Below are positions 1-6,077 of a DNA stretch of 6,482 nt, one piece after another. The position numbers and the translations under genes are program-made. Source of the DNA: an uncultured Ignavibacteriota bacterium (lineage in GTDB: Bacteria; Bacteroidota; Ignavibacteria; Tepidaquicellales; Tepidaquicellaceae); the NCBI GenBank assembly GCA_937983305.1, contig CALKAJ010000359.1:1-6482 (forward strand), given 5' to 3'. The notes under the pieces were generated by a model. The model was given only the letters and a program-made list of their open reading frames with translations. It did no database searches and was not told the DNA's origin. Positions within the stretch are counted from its first letter, which is position 1, and every line of letters begins with the position of its first letter.

Positions 1-1089
1 GCTCTGGAAGATATTGCAGAAAAGACATTAAAAAGATACATAATAGAGAATAAAGTTAATATGGTTGGAACCGGTTCGTTAATAGACCTGGATTACAAAC
101 CAAAAGAGAGTTTGCTGGTGAAAGTTGAATTTGAATATCTTCCCGAGTTCACAGTTGAGAATTATAAAAATCTTGAGTTGACAAAAAATACTTATAAATT
201 TGACAAGTCACTTGTAGATGAAGAAATTCACCATATTCTTTTTCAGAGGGCAACACGCGAGCTTGACGGACAGGTACTTGATACCGAATACGAAGTTACA
301 ATAGACTCTCAGGAGATAGATGAAGCAGGCTCTCCGATAATTGGAAGAACAGAGAAAGATGTAGTTTTCTATGTAGGGGATAAAAGACTTGATAAGAATC
401 TCAGGGATGCATTAAAGGACATAAGGGAAAATGAAACAAGGACCGTTGATATAATTGATAAGGATGAACAGCCGATAAAATATCAGATAACCTGCAAGAA
501 AATAAATAAACTTGTATATCCCGAATTGACGGAAGAATTCCTGAAAGAGGTAACTTATGACGAATCAATAAAAACGAAGGAAGATTTCGAGAGCTACATT
601 GAAAAAAGAATCAGAAGTTCTTATGATGAGCTTTCGCAAAACGAACTTGAAAAACAAACAGTAGCCGAAGTTGTAAAACTCAATGATGTAAAAGTACCCG
701 ATCATTTTGTGAAGATTATGCTTGATTCACAGCTTGAGGAATTCAAGGAAAAGAACAAAGAGTATTTTAAAAAATTCGGTGATACATTTAAGGAAGATGA
801 TTTCAGGAAGGAAAGGACAGGGGAAACACTTTTCTTTTTAAAGTGGCATTTGCTCAGGGATAAGATTTCGGAAATGGAAAAACTTGAGATTAATGACGAT
901 GATTATCTGAAATATGCGGAAAAATTTGCTGCGAGATATAACATTCCTGCCGATAAACTTGTGGAAATATTCAAGAAAAATGAAAATGAAAACAGGAATA
1001 TCTTTGAATCAAAGATAGTTAATTTTATAATAGATAACTCAACAGTAAAAGAAGTTGAGAAAGATTTAAACGAAAAGAAAGAAAACTAA
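1..1089 (+). CDS. tig: Trigger factor, ribosome-associated chaperone (5' end missing)
   Basis: Trigger factor binds the ribosome exit tunnel and shields nascent chains in the cytoplasm. The frame is open from base 1, so the gene starts upstream; 362 residues are visible. By alignment from memory with E. coli TF (432 aa), about 65-70 N-terminal residues are missing, including the ribosome-docking GFRxGKxP loop. Visible residues 1-50 are the end of the ribosome-binding domain (ALEDIAEKTLKRY, then VKVEFEYLPEF). Residues about 92-170 are the FKBP-like domain, and YPELTEEFLKEV (173-184) opens the charged, helical C-terminal chaperone domain. The FKBP part lacks the usual GxxPGFExxL pocket motif and instead has YVGDKRLDKNLRDAL, so prolyl isomerase activity is probably weak or absent. 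The in-frame ATG at 61 is internal, because the 20 preceding codons match the family. It is followed 9 bases later by clpP, suggesting one operon. Identification is confident; loss of isomerase activity is inferred. Confidence 0.93.
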   Translation, partial: ALEDIAEKTLKRYIIENKVNMVGTGSLIDLDYKPKESLLVKVEFEYLPEFTVENYKNLELTKNTYKFDKSLVDEEIHHILFQRATRELDGQVLDTEYEVTIDSQEIDEAGSPIIGRTEKDVVFYVGDKRLDKNLRDALKDIRENETRTVDIIDKDEQPIKYQITCKKINKLVYPELTEEFLKEVTYDESIKTKEDFESYIEKRIRSSYDELSQNELEKQTVAEVVKLNDVKVPDHFVKIMLDSQLEEFKEKNKEYFKKFGDTFKEDDFRKERTGETLFFLKWHLLRDKISEMEKLEINDDDYLKYAEKFAARYNIPADKLVEIFKKNENENRNIFESKIVNFIIDNSTVKEVEKDLNEKKEN

Positions 1090-1098
1090 AAAATAAAT

Positions 1099-1773
1099 AT
1101 GAATTATCACAGTATTATTAAAACACACGAAGATTATTTACACGCCCAGCTTGATAAGGCAGGAGCGATTAATAATCAGCTTGTTCCCATAGTTGTTGAA
1201 TCAACATCAAGGGGAGAGAGAGCTTACGATATTTACTCGCGTCTTTTGAAAGAAAGATTGATTATTCTCGGCTCTGCAATTTATGATGAAATTGCATCTT
1301 TGTTGGTTGCTCAGCTCCTTTTTCTTGAATATGAAGACCCCGATAAGGATATAGCTGTATATATAAACTCACCCGGAGGTTCGATTAGTGCGGGTTTGGC
1401 TATTTATGATACAATGAATTACATCAGACCCGATATCTCAACCATCTGTGTAGGTATGGCGGCTTCAATGGGTCAAATTCTTCTTACAGGCGGGGAAAAA
1501 GGCAAAAGAATTGCACTTCCTCATTCGAAAATTATGATGCATCAGCCTCTCGGCGGAACACAAGGTCAGGCAACGGATATAGAAATTTATACAAAGGAAA
1601 TGCTCAGAACACGTGATACTATATATGGAATTATTGCAAAGCATACCGGTAAAGATGTAGAACAAATTGCCAAAGATGCCGAAAGAGATAACTGGATGAC
1701 TGCCGAGCAGGCAAAAGAATACGGATTAATTGATATCATACTGAATAAAAGAGATAAGCCCGAAAAGAAATAA
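1099..1773 (+). CDS. clpP: ATP-dependent Clp protease proteolytic subunit ClpP
   Basis: ClpP is the serine peptidase core (tetradecamer) of the cytoplasmic Clp protease, fed unfolded substrates by ClpX or ClpA/ClpC ATPases. The 224-residue protein matches the family throughout. LVPIVVESTSRGERAYDIYS (28-47) is the canonical mature N-terminus, INSPGG is at 89-94, and the catalytic triad is S123 (in GMAASMG), H148 (in MMHQPLGG) and D197 (in ERDNW). These sit at a constant +12 offset from the E. coli precursor residues S111, H136 and D185. About 27 residues precede LVP, longer than the E. coli propeptide, and are probably removed by self-processing. The ATG at 1099 is the natural start; it has only an A-rich leader and no Shine-Dalgarno sequence. 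The 9-base gap after tig indicates co-transcription. clpX does not follow; the next gene is an unrelated membrane glycosyltransferase. Confidence 0.97.
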   Translation: MNYHSIIKTHEDYLHAQLDKAGAINNQLVPIVVESTSRGERAYDIYSRLLKERLIILGSAIYDEIASLLVAQLLFLEYEDPDKDIAVYINSPGGSISAGLAIYDTMNYIRPDISTICVGMAASMGQILLTGGEKGKRIALPHSKIMMHQPLGGTQGQATDIEIYTKEMLRTRDTIYGIIAKHTGKDVEQIAKDAERDNWMTAEQAKEYGLIDIILNKRDKPEKK

Positions 1774-1830
1774 ATAATCAGTTTCTTTATATATTCGGAA
1801 TCTCCAAAATCTCTTGAAAATCTTAGCATT

Positions 1831-1860
1831 TTGAATTAACTTATTTGATTATTTTAGAAT
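1831..1860 (+). promoter_or_regulatory. Possible promoter for the DUF2723 gene
   Basis: In the 100-base AT-rich gap after clpP, TTGAAT (1831-1836) and TAGAAT (1855-1860) are separated by 18 bases, resembling -35 and -10 hexamers of a housekeeping sigma factor. Initiation would fall near 1867, leaving a very short leader before the ATG at 1874. The region is so AT-rich that chance matches are likely. A second reading uses TATAAT at 1870-1875, but it overlaps the start codon. The Bacteroidota-style TTTG / TAnnTTTG pair was not found at proper spacing. The change of functional theme from proteolysis to glycosylation makes a new promoter here reasonable, but no clear terminator for clpP is visible. 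Confidence 0.25.
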
Positions 1861-1873
1861 TTTAATTAATATA

Positions 1874-4555
1874 ATGAACTTCAAACTCGTTCACAGAATC
1901 ACAGGTTTAGTAGTATTTTTATTTGCTTCAGTCGTATATCTGATGACTGTTCAACCGACAATGTCTTTTTGGGATTGCGGCGAATTTTTAGCCTGCGCCT
2001 ATACAGTAGGCGTTCCGCATCCTCCCGGAGCACCATTACATATCTTAGTAGGAAGAATTTTTACTATGCTTCCTGTAGTTGGCGATATTGGTTTAAGGAT
2101 GAATTTCCTTTCAGTTTTCTCAAGCTCCTTATCGGTTCTTCTTCTTTACTTGTTATCGGTAAGAGTGATTAGAAACTGGAGAGGTCCCGAGAAAGATTGG
2201 TTTGACACTATTGTACTGACTATTCCTTCAGCAATTGGAGCACTTTCTCTTGCATTTGCAGATTCGTTCTGGTTCAATGCAATGGAGGCGGAAGTATATG
2301 GATTCGGTACATTACTGCTTACACTGTCAATTTATTTGCTTATGAGATGGTGGGATAAATCAGATGAACCGGGTGCAGATAAATATCTTTTCATAGTTGC
2401 TTACATAGCAGGACTTGCTCTGGGTATTCACTTGCTTGTAGTTCAGGTTATTTTTCTTGCGGGTTTGATGTTCTATTTCAAGAGATATGAATTTAACTGG
2501 AAATCGTTTTTTATTGCAATCGGACTTTCTGCTCTTGCATTCTTTATAGTCTATCCGTTCATTACAAAAAAATTACCCTCAATTATTTCGGGAGCTCCCG
2601 AAATTGGATTTTTTATTGTGATGGCTATACTTCTGGGCGCAATTTATTGGGCATTTAAAAATAATAACAGGATTGGTAAACTTGCATTCCTCTCAATCTT
2701 TCTTGTGATTGTCGGATATTCAACATACATCTCTGCCTATATGAGAGCGGGAGTTGATAATCTTCCGGTTGATAACAATGACCCTTCAAATATGGAAAGA
2801 TTACTTTCTTATCTGAATCGTGAGCAGTATGGAGAGCAGCCATTAATCTGGCCAAGAAGATATTCGCAAGAGCCTCAGCACGAGAGAACCTGGAAATTAT
2901 ATTCGGGCGATGTAGATTTTCTGTGGAAATATCAGATTAATGAAATGTTCAACAGATATTTATTCTGGCAATATATAGGTCGTGCAGGATATAATCAGGG
3001 CGACGGAGTTGATTTTACTAAGTTTTACGGAATTCCGTTTATACTCGGAATGCTCGGTTTATTCTATCATTTTAAGCGGGATAAAAAACTCGCATTTATA
3101 TTTCTGATGATGTTTATAATGCTGGGGGTTATTACAGCCCTTTACCAGAACCAGCAGGACCCGCAGCCGCGAGAGAGGGACTACTTCTATATCGGAGCGT
3201 ACTTTGCGTTTTCGTTGTGGATTGGACTCGGAGTTGCGAGTATTCTTGAGATGATTAAGGAGTTTATAAATTCCAAGGCGTATGTACCTGTTTCATTTGC
3301 ATTTCTTGCCTTCGGTTTTCTTTTTGTCCCTTTAAATATGTTAAGGCATAATTATCATTATCAAAACAGGGCTGAGAATTATTTCCCTTATGATTACGCT
3401 TATAATTTGCTTCAAAGTTGCGATAAAGATGCGATATTAATTACAAACGGAGATAACGATACATTCCCATTGTGGTGTCTGCAGGCGACATACGGTATCA
3501 GAACTGATGTTAGAATTGTAAATTTATCACTTGGACAAATTGACTGGTATAACTTGCAGTTAAAAAATGAGACTCCATACGGAGCGAAGAAGGTTCCGAT
3601 GACATTAAGCGATGAACAGGTAAGGCAATTAAGACCTGTCGAATGGGACGAAAGAAAAGTATTATCAATTGAAGTACCTGTGAGTGCTTATCCCGATTCA
3701 ATACAGAATACAGGAAACACACCCGACAGAATCAGCTTCAAAGTTCCTGCATCAGTAAGATTCCAGCAGGGCGGAAAAACCGTAACTGCATTGAAGGTTA
3801 ATGATTTACTCGTACTCGATATTATAAAAGCAAATAAGTGGCAGAGACCAATTTATTTCTCCGTAACAGTAACTGAAGATAATTATGTAGGATTAGGTGA
3901 ATATCTCAGAATGGAAGGAATGGCACAGAGATTAATGCCTTATAAGGTGATTGACCCAACTCAGGGTGTCGGAATTGATGTAACAAGAATGTGGAAAAAT
4001 CTGATGGAGCCGGTAAACGTAATAAGCAAAGAGCCTCAGTACGGAATGGTATTCAGAGGATTGGATAATCCGGATTTATTCTACGACCAGACTCAGATGA
4101 GAATGATAGAAGGATACAGGATGTTATATATCAGACTTGCACATACATTTGCACAGGATTCTTCAACTTACGATAAATCGAAACAGGCTCTTGAAATGAT
4201 GGAAAAGAAGATGCCCAAAGCTACACTCGGAATGGATTACAGAATTCAATATGATGTTGCAATGTTATGTCTGAGAATCAATTATAAGGAAGGTTTTGAG
4301 TTTTATGCAAAGGATGCGGAAAAGACAGCATTGGAAGAAAGAAAAAAAGGTCAGAATTCCAGAACTATGGAGTCATATTATAATCCTTACAGAATTCTGC
4401 TTGATATTTACGAAGGAAGACAGGATTATAATAAAGCATTAGAAATATTAAACGAATTACAGGCAATGAATCCAAATGATGCTTCCGTAAAATTAAAAAT
4501 GCAGAACATCAGGAATAAAATGGAAGGAAAGCCTGATACTTTATTAATTAAATAA
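1874..4555 (+). CDS. DUF2723 polytopic membrane protein, probable GT-C-type glycosyltransferase with TPR-like tail
   Basis: This 893-residue inner-membrane protein belongs to the DUF2723 family, whose animal relative TMEM260 is a protein O-mannosyltransferase. A role in transferring sugar from a polyprenyl-phosphate donor is therefore likely; donor and acceptor are unknown. After a first membrane segment (about 9-27), a short outer loop carries FWDCGEF (32-38, acidic D34 and E37) and PHPPGAPLH (48-56), the family signature and probable active site. About 11-12 further hydrophobic segments follow, near 76-96, 112-130, 141-158, 170-200 (perhaps two), 211-230, 244-261, 269-289, 385-400, 405-424, 437-460 and 470-489. 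Conserved-looking QDPQPRERDYF (428-438) and NGDNDTFPLW (525-534) flank the start of a soluble, probably periplasmic region of about 400 residues. Residues 836-880 form a TPR-like helix pair (YEGRQDYNKALEILNELQAMNP). The ATG at 1874 begins a typical N-terminus but lacks a Shine-Dalgarno sequence. Family assignment is firm; enzymatic role is inferred. Confidence 0.88.
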   Translation: MNFKLVHRITGLVVFLFASVVYLMTVQPTMSFWDCGEFLACAYTVGVPHPPGAPLHILVGRIFTMLPVVGDIGLRMNFLSVFSSSLSVLLLYLLSVRVIRNWRGPEKDWFDTIVLTIPSAIGALSLAFADSFWFNAMEAEVYGFGTLLLTLSIYLLMRWWDKSDEPGADKYLFIVAYIAGLALGIHLLVVQVIFLAGLMFYFKRYEFNWKSFFIAIGLSALAFFIVYPFITKKLPSIISGAPEIGFFIVMAILLGAIYWAFKNNNRIGKLAFLSIFLVIVGYSTYISAYMRAGVDNLPVDNNDPSNMERLLSYLNREQYGEQPLIWPRRYSQEPQHERTWKLYSGDVDFLWKYQINEMFNRYLFWQYIGRAGYNQGDGVDFTKFYGIPFILGMLGLFYHFKRDKKLAFIFLMMFIMLGVITALYQNQQDPQPRERDYFYIGAYFAFSLWIGLGVASILEMIKEFINSKAYVPVSFAFLAFGFLFVPLNMLRHNYHYQNRAENYFPYDYAYNLLQSCDKDAILITNGDNDTFPLWCLQATYGIRTDVRIVNLSLGQIDWYNLQLKNETPYGAKKVPMTLSDEQVRQLRPVEWDERKVLSIEVPVSAYPDSIQNTGNTPDRISFKVPASVRFQQGGKTVTALKVNDLLVLDIIKANKWQRPIYFSVTVTEDNYVGLGEYLRMEGMAQRLMPYKVIDPTQGVGIDVTRMWKNLMEPVNVISKEPQYGMVFRGLDNPDLFYDQTQMRMIEGYRMLYIRLAHTFAQDSSTYDKSKQALEMMEKKMPKATLGMDYRIQYDVAMLCLRINYKEGFEFYAKDAEKTALEERKKGQNSRTMESYYNPYRILLDIYEGRQDYNKALEILNELQAMNPNDASVKLKMQNIRNKMEGKPDTLLIK

Positions 4556-4576
4556 TATTTAAAAGGATTTAAACGG

Positions 4577-4615
4577 ACCTTGCAAATTAGGAGAACCGGT
4601 TTGCAAGGTTTTTTT
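4577..4615 (+). terminator. Rho-independent-type hairpin abutting the next start codon
   Basis: Arms ACCTTGCAAA (4577-4586) and TTTGCAAGGT (4600-4609) form a perfect 10-bp stem around a 13-base loop, followed by seven consecutive T's (4609-4615, the first shared with the stem end). It lies 21 bases after the DUF2723 stop codon, so it should end that transcript. It stops only two bases short of the ATG at 4618, so the T-tract sits where that gene's leader should be. It may therefore act as an attenuator or translational control element rather than a plain terminator. The stem is only moderately GC-rich, so read-through is plausible. Confidence 0.75.
4589..4608 (+). promoter_or_regulatory. Candidate ribosome binding sequences inside the hairpin
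   Basis: The only purine-rich sequences ahead of the ATG at 4618 lie inside the hairpin. AAGG (4605-4608) is in the 3' arm, 9 bases from the start, and would be hidden when the stem forms. AGGAG (4589-4593) is in the loop, exposed but 24 bases from the ATG, too far for normal use unless the stem shortens the distance. If either is used, translation of the downstream glycosyltransferase would depend on RNA folding. Starts in this window often lack Shine-Dalgarno sequences, so neither may matter. Confidence 0.3.
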
Positions 4616-4617
4616 AT

Positions 4618-6063
4618 ATGAAGAATAACAAGAAAATCGGAATTTTAGTAGTTGCGTATAATGCAGTAAATACTTTGACAAAGGTATTAGACCGCATACC
4701 TCAAGCCGTATATGATGAAATAGATGAAATAGCGGTATTTGACGATTCGAGCAAAGATAATACATATATGATAACGCTTGGATATAAGCAGGTCAGAAAT
4801 GCAGAAAAGCTTCATATTTATTATAACGAAAAAAATCTCGGATACGGCGGAAATCAGAAGAAAGGTTTCAAATATTTCATTGACAAAGGTTTTGATGCTG
4901 TGGTATTGCTTCACGGAGACGGGCAATATGCTCCTGAAATATTGAACGAGATGTATAATCCGATAATTGAGGGCAGGTCGGATGTTGTATTGGGTTCAAG
5001 AATGATGAAAAAATTTGGAGGAGCTTTAAAAGGAGGTATGCCTTTTTATAAATTTATCGGTAATAAAATTTTATCCGGATATCAGAATTTCAGATTGAAT
5101 ATGAATCTAACCGAATTTCACAGCGGATACAGGGCATATTCGACCGAAGGACTTAAAAAAATTAATCTTGATAACTGTTCCGATGATTTTCATTTTGATA
5201 CACAAATAATTATTAAAGCAAACCATAATAATCTGAAGATTATTGAAGTTCCGATTCCGACTTATTACGGAGACGAGATTTGTTATGTGAACGGTATGAA
5301 ATATGCAAAGAATATTTATCATACAACCAACGAGTATATCAACACGGTTTCCGGAAAAAGTAAATCAGAAGTTTATTCCGAGTTTTATGTTTCATATCCT
5401 TTAAAACTATATCCTTATTCAAGCCATTCAACCGTAATTAAAAAATTAAACGCGAAAAAGAATCAAAGAATACTCGACGTAGGGTGCGGCGACGGACTAT
5501 TTGCCAAGCACATATCTGAAGACAATCATAAATCAGGTGTTGATTTTATTCCGCCCTCCGATAATATGGACAGGAATTTCAAAGAGTATTATCAATATGA
5601 TTTGAATAACGGATTGCCTTCGGAAATTCAACAGAAAGAAAAATTTGACTTTGTATTACTTCTCGATATAGTTGAGCATTTAATTGACCAGGATAAAATA
5701 CTTGATGAAGCCGCATCAGTTCTGAAACCTGACGGCAGGATAATATTATCTCTTCCGAATATTGCAAATATTTACGTAAGATTGAATCTGCTAATAGGAA
5801 GATTCCCTTATGCAGATAAAGGTATCTTGGACAGGACACACCTTCATTTCTATACGTTGAAGATTATAAAGCAGCTTGTGAAAAAGCATAACCTTGAAAT
5901 AGAAAAAATAAATGTATCGCCAATACCGATAATTGAAGTGTTACCCGGATTTTTAAAGAAAAATCTTGGTAAATTTATGAATTGGGTTTTGTATGTCAAA
6001 GCCTTGATTATGAAAAGTCTCTTCGGTTATCAGTTTATATTAACGCTAAAAAAATCCATATAA
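4618..6063 (+). CDS. Fused family 2 glycosyltransferase and class I SAM-dependent methyltransferase
   Basis: This 481-residue protein joins two enzymes. Residues about 5-240 are a DPM1-like GT2 domain: KIGILVVAYNA (6-16), the nucleotide-binding FDDSSKDNT (41-49), HGDGQYAPE (99-107) in place of the usual DxD, GSRM (126-129) and EFHSGYRAYS (166-175). GT2 enzymes of this kind pass a sugar from a nucleotide donor, often to polyprenyl phosphate. Residues about 275-430 are a Rossmann methyltransferase: ILDVGCGDG (285-293) binds SAM, followed by VDF (308-310), FDFVLLLDIVEHL (343-355), LKPDGRIILSLPN (369-381) and GILDRTHLHFYT (402-413). No convincing membrane span is present, although the C-terminus (about 440-475) is hydrophobic and basic and could touch the membrane. 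The ATG at 4618 is supported because the GT2 fold begins within six residues of it. The next gene starts 14 bases downstream, suggesting co-transcription. Substrates are unknown. Confidence 0.9.
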   Translation: MKNNKKIGILVVAYNAVNTLTKVLDRIPQAVYDEIDEIAVFDDSSKDNTYMITLGYKQVRNAEKLHIYYNEKNLGYGGNQKKGFKYFIDKGFDAVVLLHGDGQYAPEILNEMYNPIIEGRSDVVLGSRMMKKFGGALKGGMPFYKFIGNKILSGYQNFRLNMNLTEFHSGYRAYSTEGLKKINLDNCSDDFHFDTQIIIKANHNNLKIIEVPIPTYYGDEICYVNGMKYAKNIYHTTNEYINTVSGKSKSEVYSEFYVSYPLKLYPYSSHSTVIKKLNAKKNQRILDVGCGDGLFAKHISEDNHKSGVDFIPPSDNMDRNFKEYYQYDLNNGLPSEIQQKEKFDFVLLLDIVEHLIDQDKILDEAASVLKPDGRIILSLPNIANIYVRLNLLIGRFPYADKGILDRTHLHFYTLKIIKQLVKKHNLEIEKINVSPIPIIEVLPGFLKKNLGKFMNWVLYVKALIMKSLFGYQFILTLKKSI

Positions 6064-6067
6064 GGAG
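6062..6067 (+). promoter_or_regulatory. Ribosome binding site AAGGAG
   Basis: AAGGAG overlaps the stop codon of the glycosyltransferase-methyltransferase gene and lies 10 bases before the ATG at 6078. It is the only well-placed, strong Shine-Dalgarno sequence in the window and fixes the start of the last gene. Its overlap with the upstream stop favours translation of both genes from one message. Confidence 0.7.
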
Positions 6068-6077
6068 TTATTGCATA

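Noticed and set aside
61..63. ATG at 61 as the start of a shortened trigger factor
   Set aside because: The 20 in-frame codons before it continue the trigger factor ribosome-binding domain, so the gene is cut by the window edge and not truncated.
1465..1829. Two minus-strand open frames (1465-1665 and 1587-1829) over the end of clpP
   Set aside because: They lie antisense to a clearly functional ClpP sequence, have no recognisable domain and are expected shadows of AT-rich coding DNA.
1817..1832. Weak inverted repeat AAAAT...ATTTT after clpP as a terminator
   Set aside because: The 5-bp A/T-only stem is too unstable and has no proper T-tract; such pairs are expected by chance in this AT-rich gap.
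1969..3722. Short open frames inside the DUF2723 gene on either strand (1969-2172 +, 2655-2855 -, 3510-3722 -)
   Set aside because: They overlap a well-supported long gene, and their translations show no family features.
4553..4558. TAATAT as a -10 element for the glycosyltransferase gene
   Set aside because: No acceptable -35 hexamer lies 16-19 bases upstream, and transcription from it would run straight into the hairpin.
4559..4926. Minus-strand open frames around the start of the glycosyltransferase gene (4559-4765 and 4687-4926)
   Set aside because: They cover the hairpin and the conserved GT2 N-terminus; their peptides look like antisense reading and have no convincing start signals.
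5107..5839. Minus-strand open frames within the glycosyltransferase-methyltransferase gene (5107-5322 and 5579-5839)
   Set aside because: They are antisense to intact GT2 and SAM-binding motifs and have no independent support.
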